Shown: piece by piece, positions 1-6,207 of the stretch
Layout: every line of letters begins with the position of its first letter
Numbering within the stretch: position 1 is the first letter of the stretch
From: Deltaproteobacteria bacterium
GTDB taxonomy: Bacteria > Desulfobacterota > Desulfobaccia > Desulfobaccales > 0-14-0-80-60-11
Assembly (NCBI GenBank): GCA_021817645.1
Contig: JAKAGH010000118.1
Coordinates: 1 to 9,133 of the forward strand
Direction of reading: 5' to 3'
DNA: 9,133 nucleotides
Program-made: the position numbers and the translations under genes
The notes under the pieces: model-generated
The model's database searches: none
The model's input: the letters and a program-made list of their open reading frames with translations, nothing else
What the model was told of the DNA's origin: nothing

Positions 1-1140
1 CCGGTGGCCATGCGGGGTTCCACCCAGGCGCATTATGTCGAGGTCACCAAGCGCTTCGGCTTTCTGGAAGCTTACGGGCGTTATGAGCGCTTTCAATATC
101 GAGACGAGATCAATCAGTCCACCAGTTACTTGAAGAATAGCCCGCTGGCGGGTATCCGGGGTTATCACCCCAAGGTGATCTGGTACGTGGAAGGGGAATA
201 TGACCAGTTTTCCCCGGCCAGCCAGGGCCAGGGCTTCGATGGGCCTTTCCTGAAAATCGGCGGCAGTTATACGGTTTCCCCGAGTCTCTTTCTCTATGGC
301 GAAGCCACTTACCGTCCCCATAGTTCGCGTTACGGCGGGCAGTTGGGCCTCTCCTGGCAGCTCCCCCGGAGGTTCTCCCTGCAAGTTTTCGCGCGGGGCG
401 AGACCGGCAGGACCGGCGTCGGGGATTTTGTCAATAACTACTCCACCAATACCATCATGGTCCGGCTCACCAAGGCCCTGTCCTGGGGGAAAAAGACGGA
501 GGTGAGCGGGCTGAAACCGGGGCAGGAGTGGCTGGGGACCGGGAGCATCGAGGGCTGGGTCTTTAATGACGCCAATCTCAACGGCAACCTGGATGCAGGA
601 GAGCAGGGAGTGGCAGGGATCAAGGTGTCGCTGGAGGACGGCAGCGCCGTGACTACGGATAAAAACGGCCATTACCTATTTCCCGCGGTGGGCGCGGGCA
701 AGCATATCGTGGCCCTGGATGCCAGACGCATCCCGGCAATCTATACCTTCCTCGGCTCGGAAACTGTGAGTGTGCAGGTCCAGCGCCGGGGCAAATCCAG
801 GGTGGATTTTCCCTTTGTCCGGGGCGCCAGCCTCCAAGGCCGGGTCTTGTCCGACCCCAAAGGCACGGGGAAAGCGGCGCCTGACGCCCAGGGCGTGGCC
901 GATGTCCTGGTCATCCTGAAACCGGGGGATTTAAACACCTATACCGACAGCGAGGGGAATTTCTCCTTTGAAGGCGTGATCCCCAAAAAGTACGAGATCA
1001 GCCTGGACCCGGAAACCATGCCGAAGTACTCCCGGCTTACCTCGCCTCCCAACCTGCAGGCGGACCTCAGCGCCGGCGGCAAGGTTAAGGGACTGCAATT
1101 CCTGGTGAATGTCGGGGAACGAAAGATTATTTTTCAATAG
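1..1140 (+). CDS. Surface/outer-membrane beta-barrel protein with C-terminal SdrD-B-like domains (5' end missing)
   Basis: The frame is open from the first base and ends at a TAG, so the true start lies upstream; 379 residues are visible. Residues ~1-163 alternate polar and aromatic/hydrophobic positions in short strands separated by glycine/asparagine turns, such as KIGGSYTVSPSLFLYGEATY, as expected for the last strands of an outer-membrane beta-barrel. Residues ~181-272 form an SdrD-B/CNA-B-like domain with the acidic loop FNDANLNGNLDAGEQGVAG, a Ca-binding-type signature, followed by TDKNGHYLF. Residues ~275-340 are a second carboxypeptidase-regulatory-like beta-sandwich (ASLQGRV ... TDSEGNFSFEGV). 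Such domains usually act as rigid stalks or spacers in exported proteins. Barrel plus stalk domains resembles usher-like or adhesin-secretion proteins, but the diagnostic N-terminal part is absent. The function of the whole protein is not established here. Confidence 0.75.
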   Translation, partial: PVAMRGSTQAHYVEVTKRFGFLEAYGRYERFQYRDEINQSTSYLKNSPLAGIRGYHPKVIWYVEGEYDQFSPASQGQGFDGPFLKIGGSYTVSPSLFLYGEATYRPHSSRYGGQLGLSWQLPRRFSLQVFARGETGRTGVGDFVNNYSTNTIMVRLTKALSWGKKTEVSGLKPGQEWLGTGSIEGWVFNDANLNGNLDAGEQGVAGIKVSLEDGSAVTTDKNGHYLFPAVGAGKHIVALDARRIPAIYTFLGSETVSVQVQRRGKSRVDFPFVRGASLQGRVLSDPKGTGKAAPDAQGVADVLVILKPGDLNTYTDSEGNFSFEGVIPKKYEISLDPETMPKYSRLTSPPNLQADLSAGGKVKGLQFLVNVGERKIIFQ

Positions 1141-1157
1141 GGAGGGACCAGAGCCTG

Positions 1158-1192
1158 ACGCCAAGACGCAAAGGCGCAAAGAAAGACGCGAA
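1158..1192. repeat. Short GACGCAAAG-type repeat
   Basis: Just after the stop of the surface-protein gene the sequence repeats a degenerate unit: GACGCAAA, then GGCGCAAAG, then GACGCGAAA. The opening ACGCCAAGACGCAAAG resembles, from memory, a short non-coding repeat found between genes in many unrelated bacterial genomes. Only one cluster occurs in this window, so the dispersed nature cannot be shown here. No coding role is apparent. Confidence 0.5.
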
Positions 1193-1324
1193 ATATGTCG
1201 AGTCGGCACGGCCCACCTTTTCTTTAGGTTAGAGATTTCTTGAAGTTGCGCGTTTGTCCAAGACACCCGGTCTGGAAATTTTTTAGAACGGCAGGAAGGT
1301 TTTCGAGTCGGTGGCAATGAATGA

Positions 1325-1344
1325 GGCGGGCGAGGACGCCCGCC
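1325..1344. repeat. Compact GC-rich stem-loop
   Basis: GGCGGGCG (1325-1332) is exactly complementary to CGCCCGCC (1337-1344), with the four-base loop AGGA: an 8-bp all-G/C stem. There is no T-run after it on either strand, so it is not a typical intrinsic terminator. The GGGCGAGGACGCCC core looks like a dispersed extragenic palindrome. It lies in the convergent gap and could still impede transcription from either side. Confidence 0.55.
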
Positions 1345-1391
1345 CTAGCGTCATGTCCCATGGATATCTTACATTACTTGCCCTGTCTTTC

Positions 1392-1508
1392 TCCATCCCC
1401 CTTGAGAGGGGGGAGGGTCGGGGTGGGGGTGGCGTCTTTTGGCTGATTACAGCCACTTAGCCAAAGTCGCCCCCCTCACCCTGACCCTCTCCCCCGAGGG
1501 GAGAGGGA
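1392..1508. repeat. Long imperfect inverted repeat (~117 nt hairpin)
   Basis: A G-rich left arm (about 1392-1434, containing GGGGGAGGGTCGGGGTG) pairs imperfectly with a C-rich right arm (about 1469-1508, containing CACCCTGACCCTCTCCC). Pairing continues inward: TTTTGGCT (1437-1444) faces AGCCAAAG (1459-1466) around a short loop. The result is one long hairpin with strongly asymmetric strands. The CACCCTGACCCTCTCCC core is of a type I recall as a common extragenic repeat. It could end transcription between the two convergent genes or be a MITE-like remnant; no transposase is present. Confidence 0.6.
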
Positions 1509-1568
1509 ATAATATTGGGCATATTCATAGGTAATATTTTGTAACTTATTTCTGGAACATCACACCAG

Positions 1569-1696
1569 AAGCTATTTCAAAACCTCATTTTCCGTCATCC
1601 TGAACGCAGTGAAGGATCTCAACGCTGTGAAAATACGAGATTCTTCGCTTCGCTCAGAATGACAGTTCAGGACAAGTTGAGGTTTTGAAATGGCTT
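1569..1696. mobile_element. MITE-like palindromic element with 19-nt terminal inverted repeats
   Basis: The left end AAGCTATTTCAAAACCTCA (1569-1587) and the reverse complement of the right end (1678-1696, AAGCCATTTCAAAACCTCA) match at 18 of 19 positions. Inside is a second inverted pair of 27 nt: 1594-1620 (starting GTCATCCTGAACGC) against 1637-1663, matching at 22 of 27. The inner GTCATTCTGAGCGAAGCGAA-type sequence resembles a repeat I recall from many environmental genomes. The element is 128 nt and encodes nothing, so it would depend on a transposase in trans. I see no convincing target-site duplication. It ends 5 nt short of the stop codon of the minus-strand secreted-protein gene, so it may also act as that gene's 3' hairpin. 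Confidence 0.6.
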
Positions 1697-1701
1697 TTAA
1701 T

Positions 1702-2199
1702 TCAAGGAGAGGCCAGGGTCAGGATCACCGCGCCCTGGTAGTCGCCGGGAACCAGGCGAGTATCATTTTTTAGAAAGAATTCAACACCCCCCTGATAGAC
1801 CCCGCCGCCGGTCCAGCGGGCGACCAATTGATCGCTGCCCCGGGTCAGGGCGCCGCTGGTAAACCCAGGTCCGGCTTTATGCCATTTAACCTGCTGAATA
1901 GGAATACGTCCGGAAGCGCCAGCTAAATCGGTATCGGCCCGCACCGTAAGGGTCAGGGGATTGGTCTGGGAGCCCCGCCCTTTGGCCATAATTTGCAGCG
2001 GCCCCCCTTGGGCGGGAATGACCGCCTGATCTTCATAGCCCACAAAGGTGATTTGCGACCGGTCCAGGCTGAGGGAAGCCCGGGGCAAAATCCTGGCCAG
2101 CAGGTGGATGTTTTGATGGGATTCCGCGGCCCAAGCGAAGCCGATCTCCAGGAGTAAGCCGATCAACAACATTGGGCCCCAGGCGCGGGCGGCGAGCAT
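1702..2199 (-). CDS. Small secreted beta-rich protein, fimbrial/surface-subunit-like
   Basis: This 165-residue protein has a clear Sec signal peptide: a short charged start, the hydrophobic core MLLIGLLLEIGF, and an A-W-A cleavage site after residue 24. The mature part has no cysteines and is rich in alternating beta-type segments. It ends in GDYQGAVILTLASP, a closing strand of the kind seen in spore-coat-U/pilin-like and other surface beta-sandwich subunits. That likeness is weak and no family is assigned. Two starts are possible, GTG at 2202 and ATG at 2199; ATG is chosen because GGAGG (2211-2207) then sits 7 nt away rather than 4. It is transcribed towards the surface beta-barrel gene and away from the M23 peptidase on the same strand, 162 nt upstream. 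It could be an exported partner of the barrel protein, but the opposite orientation gives no operon support. Confidence 0.65.
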   Translation of the reverse strand: MLAARAWGPMLLIGLLLEIGFAWAAESHQNIHLLARILPRASLSLDRSQITFVGYEDQAVIPAQGGPLQIMAKGRGSQTNPLTLTVRADTDLAGASGRIPIQQVKWHKAGPGFTSGALTRGSDQLVARWTGGGVYQGGVEFFLKNDTRLVPGDYQGAVILTLASP

Positions 2200-2206
2200 C
2201 ACGAGG

Positions 2207-2211
2207 CCTCC
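2207..2211 (-). promoter_or_regulatory. Ribosome binding site deciding the start of the secreted-protein gene
   Basis: GGAGG on the minus strand lies 7 nt before the ATG at 2199 and only 4 nt before the adjacent GTG at 2202. The spacing favours the ATG as start. Confidence 0.6.
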
Positions 2212-2260
2212 AGAAAACTGGGCTGGCCAAAGGTTAGTAAAAGAATCCTATTTCAACTTT

Positions 2261-2289
2261 AATATAGTATCGGCTGTTTCGAAGTAAAG
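2261..2289 (-). promoter_or_regulatory. Possible sigma-70-like promoter for the secreted-protein gene
   Basis: In the AT-rich 162-nt gap, the minus strand reads CTTTAC (2289-2284), 17 nt, then TATATT (2266-2261). The -10 is fair and the -35 is poor. It would start transcription about 50 nt before the gene. Offered as a candidate only. Confidence 0.3.
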
Positions 2290-2361
2290 TAAAAAAAATA
2301 AGTGAAAAAATGCGGCTCGGCTGATTTGGGCCTGTCTAAATGTCCGGGGCCCACCCCATTC

Positions 2362-3474
2362 TTAATAATTTTTTATTACCAGCACCGAAGAATCCTTACT
2401 GCTGCGACCGTTCCGGGCCTTGAGAGAGGCAAAAACCGGACGCCGGTAAACTTGGATGCGGTTGAGGTTGGGCTGCGGCGCCTCTAAACGGGCCAGTCTC
2501 TGGTGGTGCAGGTCTTCGACGCCGACGCCGCGGCACAACTGCACCAGAAAATAGTAAGGATTTACGAGATTTTCTTTGCATAACTGATGGCCCGCATAAA
2601 CCTGAAAATGACAGTGGGCGGCGGAATTAGCGGTCCCGCTGTGGCCGACATAGCCGATCAGTTCTCCCGCTCTGACCACCTTCCCCGGCACGATGCCCGC
2701 GGCATATCCCAGCAGGTGCATATAACCATAGCCCCGGCCGTCCTGGCCCAGCATCAGCAGGGTAATGCCGGCTCCCGGATAAGTTGCCAGGGTCTGGATG
2801 ACCCCACTGGTGACGGCATAGACCGCAGTCCCTTCCCGGGCAAAGATATCTATCGCCAGATGATGTCTGCCGCCGCGGCGCCAATCACCCCAGGAATTCC
2901 GGAAGGAATAGGGGCCGGCCAGGGGGAAGCAGTATCCTGAGTCGGGGGGCAACTGGCCTGCTTCGTAACGATGCTCTTGAGCATACTTACGAAAAGCTGC
3001 CTCTGCCGCCGGGATCACGCCTTGGGGGGCCGGGATGGAAGGGACCTCCTGCTGGCGGGCTGCCTGCCGGGGGCCGTCGGCGGCTGCGGGCACCGCCGGG
3101 GGGAAATAGCCTCCCAACTTGGTGAGCCATCTGAAGGGATAGCGCAACGCCGCCCAAATACCGCCTTTGGTGTCGTCGGCCGCTACGGCCGGCAATTCGC
3201 CGGCCATTCCCGGCATCAAGGACGTCAGGTCCGGAGCGTTGGCGGCAGGTACGGTTCCGGGAGAGAAATCGGCCTGCGCCACCGGGAGGAAGCCCCGGGC
3301 CGGAGGCCGGGAGCGAGGCAACGGCTGCGGCCTGAATTGCGGGGATTTCTGGTTGGCGAAGTAGTAGTAGATCACCCCATTTTTGGAAACCCGCAGGTAT
3401 GACTCAGCCAGCGCCGGCGTCTGACCCAGCAGCAGAACTCCGGCGAGGATGAACCAGGCTCCCTTGAGAAACAT
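2362..3474 (-). CDS. Exported M23 (LytM-type) zinc metallopeptidase with DUF4124-like N-terminus
   Basis: This 370-residue protein starts with a Sec signal peptide (MFLKGAWFILAGVLLLGQ, cleavage probably after ALA at residue 23). Residues 25-42 (SYLRVSKNGVIYYYFANQ) resemble the DUF4124 segment at the front of many proteobacterial envelope proteins. A long Pro/Ala-rich linker leads to the peptidase domain at ~180-312. The M23 zinc ligands are all there: H205 and D209 in HHLAID, and H289 of HCH (287-289), plus the active-site-type histidine H253 in YMHL. It is therefore probably an active endopeptidase cutting cross-linked peptidoglycan peptides in the periplasm. The unusual GTANSAAHCHF replaces the common GxxTGPHLHF. 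The frame extends upstream to a TTG at 3585, but that would put 37 non-signal residues ahead of the signal peptide, so the ATG at 3474 is preferred. It is divergent from the chemosensory operon. Confidence 0.88.
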   Translation of the reverse strand: MFLKGAWFILAGVLLLGQTPALAESYLRVSKNGVIYYYFANQKSPQFRPQPLPRSRPPARGFLPVAQADFSPGTVPAANAPDLTSLMPGMAGELPAVAADDTKGGIWAALRYPFRWLTKLGGYFPPAVPAAADGPRQAARQQEVPSIPAPQGVIPAAEAAFRKYAQEHRYEAGQLPPDSGYCFPLAGPYSFRNSWGDWRRGGRHHLAIDIFAREGTAVYAVTSGVIQTLATYPGAGITLLMLGQDGRGYGYMHLLGYAAGIVPGKVVRAGELIGYVGHSGTANSAAHCHFQVYAGHQLCKENLVNPYYFLVQLCRGVGVEDLHHQRLARLEAPQPNLNRIQVYRRPVFASLKARNGRSSKDSSVLVIKNY

Positions 3475-3556
3475 TGAGGTTCTCTCTTGGTGCGAATTCT
3501 GCAAAAAGTAAGGGGGATGATGAGATAACAGGCCAAAAAACCGCGGGTGCCCTTTC

Positions 3557-3585
3557 TGCTTAACAGATAAGTCTTTTCGGGTCAA
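3557..3585 (-). promoter_or_regulatory. Possible promoter for the M23 peptidase gene
   Basis: On the minus strand TTGACC (3585-3580) is a good -35 match, followed after 17 nt by TAAGCA (3562-3557), a weak -10. It lies about 85 nt before the ATG at 3474. Candidate only; the TTG inside the -35 is also the alternative upstream start that was rejected for the gene. Confidence 0.3.
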
Positions 3586-3612
3586 CTAAAAATCGTTTAG
3601 AGGCCAAATGGT

Positions 3613-3642
3613 CTGGATTACCAGGGAGGGTTGTAATATAAT
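3613..3642 (+). promoter_or_regulatory. Possible promoter of the chemosensory operon
   Basis: A perfect -10 hexamer TATAAT lies at 3637-3642 in the AT-rich divergent gap. The -35 at the usual distance (around 3613-3619, CTGGATT) is poor, so an activator may be needed or the match may be chance. It is about 70 nt before the first cheW and is the best candidate in the gap. Confidence 0.35.
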
Positions 3643-3700
3643 CCAAAATGATTAACTGATTAAAAGAATTATGGGTTTGGACATTTTCAATATATTTGCC

Positions 3701-3704
3701 AGGA
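3701..3704 (+). promoter_or_regulatory. Ribosome binding site supporting a TTG start
   Basis: AGGA lies 7 nt before the TTG at 3712. A TGA stop at 3706-3708 closes the frame just upstream, so no ATG or GTG start further up is possible. Confidence 0.55.
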
Positions 3705-3711
3705 CTGAATT

Positions 3712-4173
3712 TTGAGCCTACTTCAGCTTGTGGGTTTTACTCTGGGAGGACAAGGCTACGCCGTGCCTCTGTCCCAGGTGGAAAGGATCGTCCATGTGGT
3801 GGAAGTGGCCCCCCTGCCCCAGGCCCCGGAGATTATTCTGGGGGTTATCAATTTCTCCGGCCGGATCATCCCGGTGGCCGATATGCGCCGGAGATTCCGC
3901 CTGCCGGCCAAAGAACCGGAAATCTACGACTTCCTGATCATTGCCCGCACCTCCCGGAGGGAAATTGCGTTTACCGCGGAGACGTTGGCCGGGGTGATTG
4001 ACTGCCCTGAAGAAGAGCTTATCGCCGCGGAGCAGATTGTTCCCGGACTGGAATATCTGCAAGGAGTCATGCGGCTTAAAGATGGCCTGATCTTCATCCA
4101 TGATCTGGAGCAATTCCTGTCCCTGGATGAGGAAAAGTCCCTGGCAACGGCCCTGAAGGAAATGGGGAAGTAA
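3712..4173 (+). CDS. cheW: CheW-like coupling protein (minimal, first copy)
   Basis: This 153-residue protein is one CheW domain: a start strand LVGFTLGGQGYAVPLSQVERI, then the hallmark segment VINFSGRIIPVADMRRRF (residues 45-62), and a closing IFIHDLEQFL (127-136). CheW is a cytoplasmic adaptor that links chemoreceptors to the CheA kinase. The start is an unusual TTG, chosen because an in-frame TGA lies two codons upstream and AGGA is well spaced. The TAA stop shares its last base with the ATG of cheR, so the two are probably translationally coupled. By position and size it corresponds to WspB in a Wsp-like cluster; that assignment is inferred from context. Confidence 0.9.
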   Translation: MSLLQLVGFTLGGQGYAVPLSQVERIVHVVEVAPLPQAPEIILGVINFSGRIIPVADMRRRFRLPAKEPEIYDFLIIARTSRREIAFTAETLAGVIDCPEEELIAAEQIVPGLEYLQGVMRLKDGLIFIHDLEQFLSLDEEKSLATALKEMGK

Positions 4174-5642
4174 TGACCCAAAAAGTTCCGGACGAGCTTT
4201 TGGCGCAGATCGCCGATCTTTTGCTGACGCAAACCGGCCTATCCTTCCCGTCCCAGCGCTGGCCGGACCTCGCCCGGGGCCTGGCCGCCGCAGCCGGGGA
4301 CTTTGGCTGCGCCGGCGCGGCCGAGTGCGCCCGGCAGCTCCTGGCGGCACCCCTGACCCGGGAGCAGATCGAGATTATCGCCAGCCACCTGACCGTGGGC
4401 GAGACCTATTTCTTCCGGGAGAAACCGAGCCTGGCAGTCCTGGAAAACCACATCCTGCCCGATCTGATCCGTGACCGCCGGAAAAGAGAGCGGCGCCTGC
4501 GGATCTGGAGCGCGGGCTGCTCTTCCGGAGAAGAGGCCTATACCATTGCCATCCTGCTCCAGCGGTTGATCGCCGATCTGGATAACTGGCAGATTCACCT
4601 CCTGGCCACGGACATCGATGCCCAGGCCCTGAAGAAGGCCGTCCAGGGCCATTATGGCAAATGGTCCTTCCGGGACCTGCCGCCGGAGATTCTGGAGCGA
4701 TATTTCCACCAGCGGGAGCGGCATTGGGAAATCCAGCCTCGCCTCAGAAACCTAGTGAAGTTTGAATACTTGAACCTGGCTCAGGACCCGTATCCTTCCC
4801 TGGTGACCCAAACCAACGCCATGGACCTGATCCTCTGCCGGAATGTCCTGATGTACTTTTCCCCCAAACAGGCCCGGAAGGTCCTGGAAAATTTCGGCAG
4901 TGCCCTGGTAGAGGGCGGCTGGCTCATTACGGGCCTCACCGAGACCTCCACCCTGCGCTTTTCCACCCTGGCGATAGTGAATTTTCCTGCGGCCACGGTC
5001 TACCGCAAGGATTCCGGGAGCAGCCGCCAGGTTAAGGCAGAGGCGATCTGCCCGACGCTGCCGCCGGCCCGGCCTCCGGCCGGGTGGATCACGCCTCGGC
5101 CCGCCCACGCGGTTCCGCCTCCCTCCCCGCCCCAGCCGCTACCTGGAACGCCGCCGGCGGCTCCGGCGCCGGAGGCCGCAGCCGCCGCCGCACACGTGCA
5201 GGAGTCAGCCGCGGCGCCAGTCCCGGAAATGATCCGGTCTGCCCGGAGTTGCGCCGACCAGGGTGACCTGGCCGCGGCCCTGGCCTGGTGCGACCAGGCG
5301 GTGGCTGCGGACCGGCTCAACCCGGCCTGGCATTATCTCCGGGCGGCGATCCTGCAGGAGCAGGAGGCTGTGGCCGAAGCCATGCTCTCGCTCCGCAAGG
5401 CCGTTTATCTCGATCAAGACTTCGTCATGGGGCATTTTGCCCTGGGCAACCTGGCCATGCGGCAGGGCGACAAGCGGGCCGCCAGGAAGCATTTCCATAA
5501 CGTCTTGGCGCTGTTGGAGGCTTATCCGCCTGAGGAGCCGTTGCCGGCAGCGGAAGGCATCACCGCGGGCAGGCTTAAGGAAATCGTGCATTCCACCATG
5601 ATCATGAGAAAACTGGGTGAACGCCATGCCGCCGCCAGATAA
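4173..5642 (+). CDS. cheR: CheR methyltransferase with C-terminal TPR-like domain
   Basis: This 489-residue protein methylates glutamates on chemoreceptors using S-adenosylmethionine. Residues ~1-70 are the helical CheR N-domain. The catalytic domain (~75-280) carries ETYFFRE (77-83), the SAM-binding AGCSSGEEAYT (114-124), the acidic ATDID (145-149) and LILCRNVLMYF (219-229). A Pro/Ala-rich linker (~284-350) leads to TPR-like helices (~356-450), for example ALAWCDQAVAADRLNPAWHY. Standard CheR is about 280 residues; the fused TPR is typical of WspC and FrzF, where it replaces or modulates pentapeptide docking. The last 17 nt overlap the next cheW when its ATG start is used. The sequence is rich in G/C at third positions, so several antisense frames are open but not coding. 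Confidence 0.93.
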   Translation: MTQKVPDELLAQIADLLLTQTGLSFPSQRWPDLARGLAAAAGDFGCAGAAECARQLLAAPLTREQIEIIASHLTVGETYFFREKPSLAVLENHILPDLIRDRRKRERRLRIWSAGCSSGEEAYTIAILLQRLIADLDNWQIHLLATDIDAQALKKAVQGHYGKWSFRDLPPEILERYFHQRERHWEIQPRLRNLVKFEYLNLAQDPYPSLVTQTNAMDLILCRNVLMYFSPKQARKVLENFGSALVEGGWLITGLTETSTLRFSTLAIVNFPAATVYRKDSGSSRQVKAEAICPTLPPARPPAGWITPRPAHAVPPPSPPQPLPGTPPAAPAPEAAAAAAHVQESAAAPVPEMIRSARSCADQGDLAAALAWCDQAVAADRLNPAWHYLRAAILQEQEAVAEAMLSLRKAVYLDQDFVMGHFALGNLAMRQGDKRAARKHFHNVLALLEAYPPEEPLPAAEGITAGRLKEIVHSTMIMRKLGERHAAAR

Positions 5643-6189
5643 GCAGGCCGCTCCAGATTATGAATCAACCCGCCGGATTCTCCAGGCCCGGGCTCGGGCT
5701 TTGGCCCAGGAAGGAAAAGTCGAGGCCGCGCCCCTGGGTCGGCTCGAAATCCTGGAATTCGTCCTGGCCTATGAGCGGTACGGTTTGGAAACCGAGTTCG
5801 TGCGGGAAGTCTACCCGTTAAAGGAATTCACCCCTTTGCCCTGCACCCCCCCATTTATCCTGGGCATTATCAACGTCCGGGGGCAAATTCTGACGGTCAT
5901 CGACCTGAAGAGATTCTTCAACCTGCCGGATAAGGGGTTGAGCGACCTGAATAAGGTCATTATCCTGCGCCGGGGCCTCCTGGAGGTGGGCATTCTGGCG
6001 GACGCCGTCTCCGGGGTGCGGGCCGTGGGCCTGCCGGAGGTCCAGGCCCCCCCGCCCACCCTGGAGGGGATCAGCCCGGATTATCTGAAGGGCATCACCC
6101 GGGAAGCCCTGATAGTTCTCGACCCCGAGAAGATTCTGACCGACCCGAGATTGCTGGTCCACGAAGAAGTGGAACCGCCAACCACCTAG
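5626..6189 (+). CDS. cheW: CheW-like coupling protein with N-terminal extension (second copy)
   Basis: This 187-residue protein has a charged ~40-residue helical-looking N-terminal extension (residues 10-32, with TRRILQARARALAQEG), then a CheW domain with LEFVLAYERYGLETEFVREV (43-62), the hallmark IINVRGQILTVIDLKRFF (81-98) and a closing ALIVLDPEKIL (161-171). The start is uncertain between ATG 5626 and GTG 5617; ATG is preferred because GGGTGA (5615-5620) sits 5 nt before it. It differs clearly from the first CheW, which argues for two separate coupling roles rather than a recent duplication. WspD in pseudomonads likewise is a longer CheW placed just after the TPR-CheR. It overlaps cheR and precedes the receptor by 18 nt. 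Confidence 0.9.
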   Translation: MPPPDKQAAPDYESTRRILQARARALAQEGKVEAAPLGRLEILEFVLAYERYGLETEFVREVYPLKEFTPLPCTPPFILGIINVRGQILTVIDLKRFFNLPDKGLSDLNKVIILRRGLLEVGILADAVSGVRAVGLPEVQAPPPTLEGISPDYLKGITREALIVLDPEKILTDPRLLVHEEVEPPTT

Positions 6190-6207
6190 AGAAAAGGGGA
6201 CAAGACG

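Noticed and set aside
1198..1311. Nine-base direct repeat TCGAGTCGG at 1198-1206 and 1303-1311, as a possible target duplication around a ~96-nt insert
   Set aside because: A 9-mer match within a gap of this size is likely by chance, and the enclosed segment has no inverted ends.
931..1317. Open 128-residue minus-strand frame across the end of the surface-protein gene and the gap
   Set aside because: It is antisense to the SdrD-B-like coding end and runs into repeat sequence; composition is Arg/Ser/Leu-rich with no motif and no RBS logic.
2290..2361. Possible intrinsic terminator after the M23 peptidase gene (GGGGTGGGCCCC and a later T-run on the minus strand)
   Set aside because: The stem is only four pairs and the T-run is about 40 nt further on, so the two parts do not form a standard terminator.
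2587..3402. Plus-strand frames opposite the M23 peptidase
   Set aside because: The peptidase frame carries full catalytic motifs and a signal peptide; the opposite frames carry none.
5040..5220. GC-rich palindromic stretches in the cheR linker
   Set aside because: They are explained by Pro/Ala codons (CCG, GCC, GCG) of the interdomain linker; no separate element is needed.
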